A DNA stretch of 64,000 bases from Mogibacterium diversum (lineage in GTDB: Bacteria; Bacillota; Clostridia; Peptostreptococcales; Anaerovoracaceae). A model generated the notes under the pieces. The model was not told where the DNA came from. It saw nothing but the letters and a program-made list of their open reading frames with translations, and did no database searches. Positions 17,833 to 26,724 of the stretch are shown one piece after another; the first letter of the stretch is position 1, and every line of letters begins with the position of its first letter. The DNA lies in assembly GCF_002998925.1 (NCBI RefSeq), contig NZ_CP027228.1:1302001-1366000 (forward strand), given 5' to 3'. Both the position numbers and the translations under genes were made by a program.

Positions 17833-20800
17833 TTAAAGTCTAACACACCTCTTTATAACGGTCAACGAGGCTAAGGCGATGAATGACAATAGAAATAGTC
17901 CAAGATACATATATAGCAGTGAACCATCTCCAGTTCTTGGAATTGTCGGCTGTGCAACTCTGATCGTTTGATCTCGGTTATTTATATCTTCATGTGTTGC
18001 AACGAGCTTCCCTTTATCGTCATACACCTTTTCGTATGCTACGAGCTCCTTGCCAGCAATCTTGGACGTATTAAGTTTAAATGATACTGATGCTGTGCCA
18101 TTTCCTTCACTTGTAAAAGTGGTACTTCCTGTCACAACTTTTCCGTCTTCTTCGTAAGGCTTGCCAGTCTTCTTATCCATTAGGATACCTCTTACAGTGT
18201 AGCTACGTCCCGAAATCAGATTCTCGTACCTCACTGCGTCAACAAGCGATACATTCTTTGCCTTTGAAATTATCTTCGCTCCTCCCTTACCAGTCATCTT
18301 GGTTCCAATAGCTGGGTAGTAGATGGACTGAGCAGAATCATTGATATCAGCATGAACTGCGACAGGAACGTTTCTATAAGTTAATGTTTCAAATACTACG
18401 GTCACCTTATCCTGGCGGAGAGTCGAGTCATATCTGAATTCGAGCTCTATTTCTCCGTCTCCGTTCTCCGCTGTAAATTCTTTTTCTGCAGTAATCTCTT
18501 TGTCATCCTTATCAAGGATAGGTTTATTCTTATCCTTGTCCATTAGGACTCCTGTTACCTTATATTTTTTACCGATGATAAGGTTCTTGTACTTAACCTT
18601 GTCGATGATTTTTTCTTCCTTGCTAGGGGCACCTGTATTTGTGCCAGACTCAACTGAATGTGCCTTCGTTTTAATCTCCGGATGACGAAGAGTCTGGTTG
18701 TCATCGTTTATATCGCGGTGATTTGCAATCTCTTTGCCTTTATACTTTAATGTCTCAAAGACAACAGTGTCCTTTCCAGCTAGCTTAGTAGTATCAAAGG
18801 TGAACTCGAGCCCTACCTCTCCGCTTGCAATGCTGTCAGAAATCGTCGAATTCTGCGCGGTAACCGTGAACTCCTTCTGAGAAGTAATCCTGCTGCCATT
18901 CTCCTCAAGTGGCTTTCCTGTACTCTTATCCATCAGCACCCCTTCGAGAGTATATGTTTCACCTTCATACAAGTTAGAGAAGCTCACAACGTCCTTAACC
19001 TTAGTCTTCGGACCATACATTGCAAGTGAATCCTCTGTCGCAATGTCCATAGCCTTAGTTCCGATTTTAGGGATAGCAGGGTTGTTGACATGCGAAGATG
19101 GCTCTCCTGAGTTGAAATATACAGCCGCACCAGCTCCATCACCATCGATTTTCTTGGTATATAAAGTTTTATCTAGAAGATATCCCGCCGGCGCCTTAGT
19201 CTCGCGAATAGTCACTGTTCCGCGAGGCAGTACAGCATCGCCCTGCTCTGTAACAAAGAGAGGATCGCTGCCCTTTGCGAGGTTCTTATCTCTGAGCTCT
19301 GCAGTGTATTTACCAGAAGCATCCTTAGTCGTTCTTAGTTTCCATGTGCGAACAACCTTTGCGTTTTCAACAGGTCCAATAGTATCATAATACTTAACTT
19401 CAAATTCAGCACCAGTCATGTCGCTAGGATTCATGTAACTATCACCACTAGCTTTTTTCTCGAGAAAAATCTTAACGGGCGCAAACACAGGTGAATCATA
19501 TGACTGCACTGTGCTCGTAGTTTCAGCCTTGCTCTCCACCTTATAAACAGTCTTGTCTAGCTCATAGCCTACTGGGGCTGTCGTCTCCTTTACAGTGTAT
19601 TTACCAGGCTTCACTTCCAAAGTTCCTGTTCTACCCTTCTCGTCTGTCGTCAGTTTTCCGACTGCCGTTCCTCCTTCATCATAAACCGTATACACTGCAC
19701 CAGCTAGAGAATATGTGCCTTTGCACTCTCCAGCAATCTTGATATTGTTGCCGATGGATTTAACAACTTCGATCTTTCCATATGGTTTAAGCCCCCATGC
19801 TAGCATCATCTGTGAACCATTAGTTGGATAAGCGAGATATGACTTGAAGTTTTCAGGAATTTCGCCCTTGTAGGCCTTCACATCCTGCATCATGCGATTG
19901 ATTAGAGGTCTTGAGTTAACTCTTTCATATGCAGGTCTCCCATTAACTCTTCTAGCCGCACATACTAATGCAAAGTAATACTCTTTCTCATCATAGTTGT
20001 TCTTCTGCCACTTATCTGTACTGGCAAGGTACGCGAATTTTGTAAACAGAGAATCAGATGCCTGCTTTGTAAGTGTAACGACCTGCCCTGCTTCTGCAGT
20101 TCTAAAGTTCTTACCATCTGCACATGCCGCATCATGGATAAGCCCATCGATATTCACCTTGAATATACTCGCATGATTGCGATTGTTATCCTTGTACTGC
20201 TTATGCCATGTTACGGTTCCTCTCGTTAGTCCAGCCTCTGGACTTGCTGCCACAGACCTAAATGAGGAGGCACCTCTAGGAGCTGTTGCCCCTACGCTCA
20301 TGGTCATCCTTCTGCTGACATTATCATATGATGCAGACTCTGGTATTCGCTCTAAAGTATTAGTATTATGAACATTTCCTCTTCTGCCTGCTTCGTTATC
20401 AAACTCGCCTTCCATTACGATGTTCGACTCGGCACTACGCGCATTACCATCTGACTCGCTATTAGATGAATCTGCTCCGCTTACAACTTCGTTGCTATTC
20501 ACCGCTTTGATGGTGAAATTCGCATGACCACCTGTCAGCTTAATGATGAATTTCCCCTCGCTACTTTTATTTATAAAGTGAGTAGCCGAGTCTCCTTTCA
20601 TATCCACATCACCGTACACGCTCGCATTCTTTCCACCATCGAGAGCTATAATTTCAAGAATTACACCTCTATCCAGCTTGTAATTAATCTGGTACTCATC
20701 TCCCGTCCTTGCACTCCGGGCAAAAGTCTCTCCATTTGATAGATTGGTAGTATCTGAAGTCCCAGACTTCAAAGCTGAAAGCTTCGCCCCACTTCCAGTT

Positions 20801-20958
20801 ACTTTGAACTGAAGCCTCGCAGCCGTATCAGGCGGAATGATATTTACACTGCCATCAGGAGCTTTACCTGAACTTAGCGCAAAAACCTGCGATGTTCCAA
20901 GAAGCATCACTATACACAGCATCGAGACGATGCAATTATAAATACGTTTAATATTCAT
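17833..20958 (-). CDS. Cell-wall-anchored surface protein with CnaB and VaFE/TQ ester-bond repeats
   Basis: A 1041-residue secreted protein with a signal peptide (about 1-27) and a sorting signal IPRTG at 1006-1010 followed by a hydrophobic segment and KRCVRL. Residues about 255-390 resemble a thioester domain (candidate Cys in DAACADG and Gln in GSQMMLAWG). Two CnaB/SpaA-like domains follow (GKYTVKETTAPVGYELDKT and TIRETKAPAGYLLDKT), then three TQ-ester repeats of the VaFE type, marked by VVFETL...HRDINDDNQT, VVFETL...HADINDSAQS and VAYEKV...HEDINNRDQT. These folds give covalently locked, protease-resistant stalks, so an adhesin is likely. GAGGTGAGCA precedes the ATG. No sortase or pilin partner lies nearby. 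It follows the YdbC-like gene by 21 bases. Confidence 0.88.
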   Translation of the reverse strand: MNIKRIYNCIVSMLCIVMLLGTSQVFALSSGKAPDGSVNIIPPDTAARLQFKVTGSGAKLSALKSGTSDTTNLSNGETFARSARTGDEYQINYKLDRGVILEIIALDGGKNASVYGDVDMKGDSATHFINKSSEGKFIIKLTGGHANFTIKAVNSNEVVSGADSSNSESDGNARSAESNIVMEGEFDNEAGRRGNVHNTNTLERIPESASYDNVSRRMTMSVGATAPRGASSFRSVAASPEAGLTRGTVTWHKQYKDNNRNHASIFKVNIDGLIHDAACADGKNFRTAEAGQVVTLTKQASDSLFTKFAYLASTDKWQKNNYDEKEYYFALVCAARRVNGRPAYERVNSRPLINRMMQDVKAYKGEIPENFKSYLAYPTNGSQMMLAWGLKPYGKIEVVKSIGNNIKIAGECKGTYSLAGAVYTVYDEGGTAVGKLTTDEKGRTGTLEVKPGKYTVKETTAPVGYELDKTVYKVESKAETTSTVQSYDSPVFAPVKIFLEKKASGDSYMNPSDMTGAEFEVKYYDTIGPVENAKVVRTWKLRTTKDASGKYTAELRDKNLAKGSDPLFVTEQGDAVLPRGTVTIRETKAPAGYLLDKTLYTKKIDGDGAGAAVYFNSGEPSSHVNNPAIPKIGTKAMDIATEDSLAMYGPKTKVKDVVSFSNLYEGETYTLEGVLMDKSTGKPLEENGSRITSQKEFTVTAQNSTISDSIASGEVGLEFTFDTTKLAGKDTVVFETLKYKGKEIANHRDINDDNQTLRHPEIKTKAHSVESGTNTGAPSKEEKIIDKVKYKNLIIGKKYKVTGVLMDKDKNKPILDKDDKEITAEKEFTAENGDGEIELEFRYDSTLRQDKVTVVFETLTYRNVPVAVHADINDSAQSIYYPAIGTKMTGKGGAKIISKAKNVSLVDAVRYENLISGRSYTVRGILMDKKTGKPYEEDGKVVTGSTTFTSEGNGTASVSFKLNTSKIAGKELVAYEKVYDDKGKLVATHEDINNRDQTIRVAQPTIPRTGDGSLLYMYLGLFLLSFIALASLTVIKRCVRL

Positions 20959-20979
20959 TGCTCACCTCAACATCCAGCT

Positions 20980-21246
20980 CTAATTGCCTTCATCTTCTGA
21001 AGCTGGCATATCCTCGAACCTATCAGCAAGAAGCCTCGAGAGTTCCCTAGCTTCATCCTCATGCAAAGTAATCCCTCTGCTCATATGCTCGTGATCAGAG
21101 TCCCAGTCACGAATATCGAACTTCGGTGTTCTGTCATTCCACTGAATAAGGTTAAGCTCCTTGCTCCAATTGTTCTTATAGGTAGCCAGTACCCCGATGT
21201 GATCCAAAATCTTGTAGGTTACACTTCTTTCATTGTTAGTTGCCAT
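20980..21246 (-). CDS. YdbC/PC4-like single-stranded nucleic-acid-binding protein
   Basis: The 88 residues match the bacterial PC4-like family of Lactococcus YdbC, which binds single-stranded DNA or RNA as a dimer. The diagnostic stretch is WNDRTPKFDIRDWDSDHEHM followed by SRGITLHEDEA. A GGAAGGAGTTTTAGA Shine-Dalgarno precedes the ATG. It heads a probable unit with the surface protein, mtaB and HIT; the link to surface-protein expression is unknown. Confidence 0.85.
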   Translation of the reverse strand: MATNNERSVTYKILDHIGVLATYKNNWSKELNLIQWNDRTPKFDIRDWDSDHEHMSRGITLHEDEARELSRLLADRFEDMPASEDEGN

Positions 21247-21299
21247 TCTAAAACTCCTTCCATTTATACACGGTGCTATCGCACCTCACTTTCATGTAA

Positions 21300-21328
21300 A
21301 TTATATGGTTCCTGTGGAGCTGACAACA
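21300..21328 (-). promoter_or_regulatory. Candidate promoter of the ydbC-like unit
   Basis: A minus-strand TATAAT (21300-21305) lies 54 bases upstream of the ATG. A TTGTTG (18-base spacing) or TTGTCA (15-base spacing) could be the -35. Confidence 0.45.
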
Positions 21329-21454
21329 ATGCAAGAAGTGCACTATAAATAGTGAGATTATCCCTTTTATGAGAGTTTTTATAATACGATTTAAAGCGAC
21401 CTAGAAATATTAGTTTTAATGCGGATTTTATGATGTGAATTAAAATTTAGAAGC

Positions 21455-21490
21455 AAAAAATTAAAAGGACCTCTGCACGGTAGAGGTCCT
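21455..21490 (-). terminator. Terminator after the gamma-carbonic-anhydrase-like gene
   Basis: AGGACCTCT (21466-21474) pairs with AGAGGTCCT (21482-21490). On the minus strand the stem is followed by TTTTAATTTTTT. It lies 170 bases after the minus-strand gene ending at 21661. A second small stem, CGCC-CTTT-GGCG (21494-21505), runs into GTTTT on the plus strand. Confidence 0.7.
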
Positions 21491-21517
21491 AAGCGCCCTT
21501 TGGCGGTTTTATATTTA

Positions 21518-21554
21518 ACACACTTATTGTGTCTAAATACTAGCATAAGTGTGT
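21518..21554. repeat. Perfect 10-bp inverted repeat in a 414-base intergenic region
   Basis: ACACACTTAT (21518-21527) and ATAAGTGTGT (21545-21554) are separated by 17 bases. Further right, ACACA-AAAA-TGTGT (about 21604-21617) runs into a T-tract. The region 21247-21660 otherwise holds only the promoter and terminator described; the open frames in it look like noise. The role is unknown: operator, transcript-end structure or element remnant. Confidence 0.35.
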
Positions 21555-21660
21555 CACATAAAGTTCGTTGATGTAATGAAATGCACATTTTATGTTCCGA
21601 ATGACACAAAAATGTGTTTTTCATGTCATCGGGACTCGATTTTGATTCTTCATAGGCTAT

Positions 21661-22182
21661 CTAATCACGAATGCTTTTCATCTCTTTACGAGCTGTCTCC
21701 ACATACGAAGCTGCTTCACCAGCGATTCCTTCCCTTTCCTCGGTAGTAAGTTCCCTAATCACTTTGGCCGGACGACCCATTATGAGAACGCCATCGGGAA
21801 ATTCTTTGCCCTGAGTGACGAGAGAACCCGCTCCGACGATGCATTCACACCCGATTTTTGCATCATCCATTATTATCGAACCCATACCTATAAGCGTCGA
21901 ATCGCCTATCGTACAGCCGTGAATAATCGACATATGACCTATTGTCACATCAGCTCCTATGTATGTCCCGCCATTTGTCGCGATATGAATTACAGAGCCA
22001 TCCTGGATATTAGTTCTGTCACCGATAACAATATCTTTGCCACTAGAGCGCAGCACAGAATTGTACCAGATATTCACATCCTTACCAATTTTAATATTCT
22101 CAGGCCCGCTAAGCTGCACACCATCAGCGATGAATACGCTATCATCGTATAATCCTAGCTTTTTTAACTCTCTATTATTCAT
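21661..22182 (-). CDS. Gamma-carbonic-anhydrase-like hexapeptide-repeat protein
   Basis: A 173-residue left-handed beta-helix protein of the YrdA/PaaY/gamma-CA family. Hexapeptide repeats run from about residue 12 to 140. The three zinc histidines of the family are visible in SVIHIATNGG and TIGHMSIIHGC, so metal binding is likely. Many members are acyltransferase-like or of unknown substrate, so carbonic anhydrase activity is not assured. It is transcribed alone, divergently from the immunity-like island. Confidence 0.88.
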   Translation of the reverse strand: MNNRELKKLGLYDDSVFIADGVQLSGPENIKIGKDVNIWYNSVLRSSGKDIVIGDRTNIQDGSVIHIATNGGTYIGADVTIGHMSIIHGCTIGDSTLIGMGSIIMDDAKIGCECIVGAGSLVTQGKEFPDGVLIMGRPAKVIRELTTEEREGIAGEAASYVETARKEMKSIRD

Positions 22183-22401
22183 ATTATGTGATACCTTTCT
22201 ATTTTCTTTAGCCTCTAGCCGCAGACTGTTTTCCTTATAAATTATTTCAATACTAAATATACACCTCTTTGCAATATTCTACAAAATTTGTATTCCAAAC
22301 TCACCTCACTGAGTGTACAATTTAGTTAAATAATTAATGTATTGTAAAGCTCGTAGGTGGAGCTATAAACCAGTTATTTGCTTTTTACGGAGGATAAACC
22401 A

Positions 22402-22920
22402 ATGGGATTGATTGCTAACTACCAATATATTGATGACGCAAACCTCGACGTACTTCTGCGCCTCGCGAATCTCGATGATGAAGAAGAAGTTTTTGAAACT
22501 ATTGAAGATTTAAACGAAGAAGCTGAAATTTTCCTTGATACTGATAAAATGTGGGATGTGATGCACTTCGTTCTAACAGGAGTGAGCACCGATGAGAGGT
22601 CTAGTGATAACCCCCTCAGCGTGGCAGTTATCGGCGTGGACTTATTTGAAGATTTAAGCCAATTCGTCGCATGTGTAAAAAATGACCGTGTCCCTGAAAT
22701 CATTTCGGCGCTAGAGGATTTCGATTATGAAAAGGCTCTTGAAGATTTCAATATGGAAGATTGTGCAAATGCTGGCCTGTATCCAAACATATGGGATAAA
22801 GATGATGAGGACTTGGTCGATGAGCTAATAGAGGAAATCTCGGATTACATCGAAGGTCTTAGAGACTTCTATAAGAAGGTTCTCGAAGCCGGAGGACATG
22901 CACTTATTACGATTTATTAA
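22402..22920 (+). CDS. DUF1877 (YfbM-like) family protein
   Basis: The 172 residues begin MGLIANYQYIDDANLDVLL and keep the DUF1877 hallmarks KMWDVMHFVLTG, NPLSVAVIG and a GGHALITIY end, as in E. coli YfbM. The function is not established; members often occur in toxin-immunity neighbourhoods. The ATG at 22402 follows ACGGAGGATAAACC; an upstream ATG at 22378 lacks a good site. The protein is very acidic. It is followed after 9 bases by a SUKH-like gene. Confidence 0.85.
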   Translation: MGLIANYQYIDDANLDVLLRLANLDDEEEVFETIEDLNEEAEIFLDTDKMWDVMHFVLTGVSTDERSSDNPLSVAVIGVDLFEDLSQFVACVKNDRVPEIISALEDFDYEKALEDFNMEDCANAGLYPNIWDKDDEDLVDELIEEISDYIEGLRDFYKKVLEAGGHALITIY

Positions 22921-22929
22921 GGTAGACAT

Positions 22930-23559
22930 ATGACGATTAATTTAGCGGATGCGATTTTAAAAACAGCAGGCTTAAATGAAGCCCTGATGCGAGAATGCGA
23001 TATATTCTTCTGCGATAAGCCTCGAGATACTGAGTATTCGGGGCACGGCGAATTATATTCGTCTTCGTTTGAGACATTTGCAGTTGACGGAAGCGGCGGC
23101 GAATATGTAAAGCTTGAAGACGGCAGCATCGGATATATTAGCAGCGAGGGGAGCGTCGGAAGAGTTGCTGAAAGCATGGAGGATTTACTTAAGTTTCTAA
23201 TTCATGCGGGATGCATTTCGGATTTTAGCTGTAAATACATCTACAAAAGCGATGAGCTGTTATCCGCATTTTGCAGCGGTTACATCGAGAAATCACGTAA
23301 GTCATATAATGAGAAAGGCGCTGATTTCGACGAGATTAGAGGCGAGATTGCGAAGAAGTTATCGCTCGAGTATAATCCTGGTAAGCTCCCCGAGTACGCG
23401 AAGAGATTTTACGAAGCTGCCAGCAGAGAGCCACTATTCACCTGCAAGTTCGGAGATGGTGACGAAGAGTTTGCATGCGACGGGATTATTTCGGATATTC
23501 TCGGACTATGGGTAAACGAGCTAGTGGGTATGACTAGAGACGAGATTCTAAATTATTAG
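22930..23559 (+). CDS. SUKH-like (SMI1/KNR4-type) putative immunity protein
   Basis: A 209-residue acidic protein. The segment FAVDGSGGEYVKLEDGSIGY and SSEGSVGRVAESMEDLL resembles the conserved core of SUKH-superfamily proteins, known mainly as immunity proteins against nuclease and other polymorphic toxins. No toxin is adjacent. It lies 9 bases after the DUF1877 gene and is probably co-transcribed with it. Confidence 0.65.
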   Translation: MTINLADAILKTAGLNEALMRECDIFFCDKPRDTEYSGHGELYSSSFETFAVDGSGGEYVKLEDGSIGYISSEGSVGRVAESMEDLLKFLIHAGCISDFSCKYIYKSDELLSAFCSGYIEKSRKSYNEKGADFDEIRGEIAKKLSLEYNPGKLPEYAKRFYEAASREPLFTCKFGDGDEEFACDGIISDILGLWVNELVGMTRDEILNY

Positions 23560-23561
23560 CA

Positions 23562-23741
23562 AGTGAAATTATTAGGAGGCTATATAAAGAGACTGGATAT
23601 AAGCTTCCTGAGTCATATATCGAACTTATTAAACACCAGAATGGAGGTATTCCTGTAAATAATGTTGTAACAACAGACAATGTTTGCATTAACTTAGGCG
23701 AGTGTGTGAAACTTTTTCGAGCGGGGGGGGGTGCGGAATAG
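23562..23741 (+). pseudogene. Truncated SUKH gene remnant
   Basis: A 59-codon frame without a start codon reads ...LYKETGYKLPESYIELIKHQ then NGGIPVNN. It closely parallels the intact SUKH protein at 23777-24301 (KLGYKFPESYIVLMKTRNGG). The N-terminus is missing and the frame runs into the 19-base repeat at 23700, where similarity stops. It is a fragment of a former immunity gene, cut at the repeat. Confidence 0.65.
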
Positions 23742-23765
23742 AATCACCTATTCTGCAACAGCCCC
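23700..23765. repeat. Short repeated element, copy 1
   Basis: GAGTGTGTGAAACTTTTTC at 23700-23718 recurs exactly at 27223-27241. Copy 1 continues with a run of nine G, a GAATAG/CTATTC hairpin (23736-23753) and a CAGCCCC end; copy 2 ends AAAGCCCC. It could be the end of an insertion sequence or a small non-autonomous element. No transposase is visible. Confidence 0.45.
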
Positions 23766-23776
23766 TTTATAAAGAC

Positions 23777-24301
23777 TTATAAATTTTGATAATAAATTTC
23801 TTCCGAAGGAGTAAGCCCCAATATAAATTCCTCAAAGCTGTTTGCGAGTACAATTATCTCATGGTCGTCTTCTGCTGAGCAGAGCGATACTTTTGGTTCT
23901 CCATTCTTGCCGCAACCTCTATAGTCCAGATATATCATTTCGTGACCACCTGATATTGTGTCAGCTATAATAATACCAACATTCCTAGGATATTCCCATT
24001 CTTCGTACCAAAACTCATTGCCATAGGTTCCAAATAGGGAATCCTTTTTATCTTCTGATATGCTGAAGATTTCATCTACATCAACACGATAACGATTTCT
24101 GTCATCAAACCAAACAGTATTTAGTGGTTTGCCACCGTTTCGTGTTTTCATTAGCACTATATACGATTCAGGAAACTTGTATCCGAGTTTTTGTTCTGCA
24201 TATTGCACCATTTCATCTGTAAGATTTTCACCTGTGCAAACCTCACTTATATAATCGCTTTCTTTCCAAAAATTATTAAAGTCAATAGTATCAAACACCA
24301 T
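23777..24301 (-). CDS. SMI1/KNR4 family (SUKH) putative immunity protein
   Basis: The 174 residues show the SUKH core: TDEMVQYAEQKLGYKFPESY, the RNGG turn, a GTYGNEFWYEEWEYPRNVGI stretch and the acidic GGHEMIYLDYRGCG region near residue 118. Such proteins usually protect against contact-dependent or secreted toxins. It is transcribed opposite to its neighbours. The stop is 11 bases from repeat copy 1. No partner toxin is present. Confidence 0.8.
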   Translation of the reverse strand: MVFDTIDFNNFWKESDYISEVCTGENLTDEMVQYAEQKLGYKFPESYIVLMKTRNGGKPLNTVWFDDRNRYRVDVDEIFSISEDKKDSLFGTYGNEFWYEEWEYPRNVGIIIADTISGGHEMIYLDYRGCGKNGEPKVSLCSAEDDHEIIVLANSFEEFILGLTPSEEIYYQNL

Positions 24302-24397
24302 TAATCCCTCCCTTACGCCTATAGTTTATCATACATTTTTGTATGGTATATTATATAATAATATTATAAAACTCAAAGAAGTATGATTTGGAGAGAA

Positions 24398-24712
24398 ATG
24401 GATAACAAAGATTTAATTTATTTTAAAAATAGAATTGATTCGATAGACTGGGATACTGATTTTGAAAAGGCGGACAAGGAAAACTATGAGATTTTAGATA
24501 GGCTTTGTAAATGTATAGAGAATGAGTTTATGAAAAATCAAAAATCAAAGATATTACCCGAAGCATTGTTACTTCTTGCAGAGAATGTAGGTTGTGCAGA
24601 GGATTTTGAGCGATATGAAGAAAATTTTGTAAACCGACTCGAGGAAGAAGGCTTGCTGACAAAAGAACTATCAGAGCTATTTCGCCAAAACACAAACAGA
24701 AGACAAGGATAG
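24398..24712 (+). CDS. Hypothetical small acidic protein
   Basis: A 104-residue, helix-rich, acidic protein beginning MDNKDLIYFKNRIDSIDWDT. I do not recognise a family. The ATG at 24398 follows GGAGAGAA; an ATG five codons upstream (24383) is possible. Position between SUKH and another acidic protein suggests an immunity-type gene, which is inference from context only. Confidence 0.5.
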   Translation: MDNKDLIYFKNRIDSIDWDTDFEKADKENYEILDRLCKCIENEFMKNQKSKILPEALLLLAENVGCAEDFERYEENFVNRLEEEGLLTKELSELFRQNTNRRQG

Positions 24713-24750
24713 GACATTTCAAAAGTTGAATTATTTACGGAGGATAAGGA

Positions 24751-25263
24751 ATGTATATTGAAAAATACTGGGATGAATATATTGGTGGTTCTGATGACAG
24801 TCTAAATCTGGTTGCGTTTTTAGAAGATCAGAAGAAAGAAGAAATCTCTCTTAGCGAAATATTTGACAAGATAGGTTTAAATAAGCTGAACTGGAATTTT
24901 CGACAGACCGTAGAATATCTTGGCTTTACTCACTCTAATGGTGTGGAAATAGATTTTTACTTCGCCATAGATGTGATAACAGATCTTGCTGCAATCTTGC
25001 TTGAGTGTAAGGTGAACAAAGTCGTAAATCTTCATGAACTTGACGAGTACGATTCGCCATCGCGCAATATCCGCATCATTGTTACACCGGAAGAATATAA
25101 TGCTTTGGACAAGGTGCTATCAGATTTTGTCCAAAATCCATTAGAATATGACCTAAGTGATATGATGGGTGAAGATGAAATCAAGGATATGGCAGTAGAG
25201 GTGAATGCTCTGAGAAAAGAACTGTACGAGCTATCCAAAGCAACCGAAGCTACCATTATATAG
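24751..25263 (+). CDS. Hypothetical acidic protein, immunity-like
   Basis: The 170 residues begin MYIEKYWDEYIGGSDDSLNL and contain FYFAIDVITDLAAILLECKV. I recall similar proteins next to SUKH genes in Firmicutes but cannot name a family. The ATG follows TTTACGGAGGATAAGGA, the same leader found before 22402 and 26037. The frame stays open for 27 codons past the TAG stop before meeting another TAG. Confidence 0.55.
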   Translation: MYIEKYWDEYIGGSDDSLNLVAFLEDQKKEEISLSEIFDKIGLNKLNWNFRQTVEYLGFTHSNGVEIDFYFAIDVITDLAAILLECKVNKVVNLHELDEYDSPSRNIRIIVTPEEYNALDKVLSDFVQNPLEYDLSDMMGEDEIKDMAVEVNALRKELYELSKATEATII

Positions 25264-25329
25264 AGTGATAAAGAATGGCATTTTGCATATGAAGAAATCG
25301 ATAAGGGAGCTGCTAAGGGACAACTTAAT

Positions 25330-25951
25330 ATGGATATGTTTTTTTAGGGATTGCATTATTATTCGTGGGACAGTTTATTTCAAGCCTCATAGATCCATTT
25401 CCCTTACCGAATTATTTTAACAATAATTTTAAAATATTGATGTTAGGTTTTTTGATTGGCTTTGTATTAAACGGATTTTGTGCATTAGTTGCAATTTTAC
25501 ACGGTGATATTAAGCTTACTTTTTACAAGTTTGAAATATTGAACCTAAAACATTCTATTTGGGCTACCAAATAGTGGAACAGTAGCTAAATATTCCGTTT
25601 TTATGATGGATATAAATTTCGCGACAAGCAGTTTTGTCTTTGATAAAAACTTTGGCTTGGAAGGGGCAGCACTCTCAATAACACTAATGTTTATAGGGTG
25701 TATGATAATGTATATTTATTGCAAGAAAAACAATAAGTTTGTCTTTAGAATGAGCAATTACAGTGACGGAAAAATATTTGAACATGCAAGTTTTGGAGAA
25801 GCATTTTTGACGGACAGAGCTCTATATTTTTTCGACTTCATATGACTTTGATTGTATTTTTGAAGTGGGAATGACGGCATCTGAATTTACGGATACCGGT
25901 GAGTTTGCAAAATATGATGCCCAGGCAGGAGGATGGGAAGAGATAGACTAA
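25330..25951 (+). pseudogene. Membrane protein pseudogene with about three frameshifts
   Basis: Three consecutive frames join into one plausible protein. MDMFF at 25330 would continue into LGIALLFVGQFISS if one T were added to the T-run at 25339-25345. That frame (two hydrophobic segments, to about 25574) would continue after one shift into GTVAKYSVFMMDINFA and a third hydrophobic segment (to 25845). A two-base deletion near 25840 then separates it from YDFDCIFEVGMTASEF, ending AQAGGWEEID at 25951. The family is not recognised. Multiple lesions argue for a dead gene. Confidence 0.55.
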
Positions 25952-26036
25952 TGTAGTTAGGGAATTAAAACCTAAAATCAGGCAAAAGATTAATTTAATA
26001 AAAAGCATAAAATAATCTTTACGGAGGATACCTACA

Positions 26037-26705
26037 ATGAAAAATAAAGTAATTATACCAGTGATTTCAATAATAATAATTGTACTCGTACTTTTAGGAA
26101 TGGCTTTTCTATTGATACATAAATCTATCGCATCAAAGCAGGAGTTCGTCTCATCACCTGATACCATAGAAGTGTACATAAATGAGGGAAATCGGGATGT
26201 AATAGTTGAGCCATCAAGTGATGACAAAGTTCATATAACATACTACGGGAACGGAAAGAGTGATGCACCTAGGGATGAATTAGGTCAAGTAGTTTATAAA
26301 AGCAAACACGAAAGCTCAATCTTTGGCTTTCTCTTTAACACCTCATCAAAGAAGATTGTCGTAAAGGTTCCCAAAAACATATTAGTACTTAATGTTTTAA
26401 ACGATAATGGCGATAGCACCATCAAATCAATAAACAATGAAGATTTAGCGATAACAGTGCATAGCGAAAATGGTGATGTGTCTATTGAAGACGTCAAAGT
26501 CTATTTAGCTGAAACATATCTAAATAATGGAGATTTTTCAATTAAGGCGGATTTACGCAGTCTAATAGCTGAATCAAAAAACGGAGACATACATGCTAAG
26601 CTAAAAGGGGAAGAGTCGGATTATTCTAGGGAGTTTAAGGAAGATAAAAAGTACTACAACGTAAGGTCTGAAAATGGAGATGCAAAAGTCGATTTCTACA
26701 AATAG
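26037..26705 (+). CDS. DUF4097-like membrane-anchored protein
   Basis: A 222-residue protein with one N-terminal membrane segment (residues about 5-28) and an outward part made of repeated NGD turns (NDNGDSTIKSI, SENGDVSIEDV, LNNGDFSIKAD, SKNGDIHAKL, SENGDAKVDFY), the beta-solenoid pattern of DUF4097 proteins. Function unknown; such proteins are linked to envelope stress in some bacteria. The ATG follows TTTACGGAGGATACCTACA. Confidence 0.7.
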   Translation: MKNKVIIPVISIIIIVLVLLGMAFLLIHKSIASKQEFVSSPDTIEVYINEGNRDVIVEPSSDDKVHITYYGNGKSDAPRDELGQVVYKSKHESSIFGFLFNTSSKKIVVKVPKNILVLNVLNDNGDSTIKSINNEDLAITVHSENGDVSIEDVKVYLAETYLNNGDFSIKADLRSLIAESKNGDIHAKLKGEESDYSREFKEDKKYYNVRSENGDAKVDFYK

Positions 26706-26724
26706 ATAAAATAGGAGATATACT

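Noticed and set aside
21391..21624. 77-codon minus-strand frame in the intergenic region
   Set aside because: It reads through the terminator stem and inverted repeat and has no protein-like pattern.
25261..25329. Stop-codon readthrough (or pyrrolysine) at the TAG ending the 170-residue protein
   Set aside because: The 27 open codons after it lead straight into a frameshifted pseudogene with its own ATG; chance is the simpler reading.
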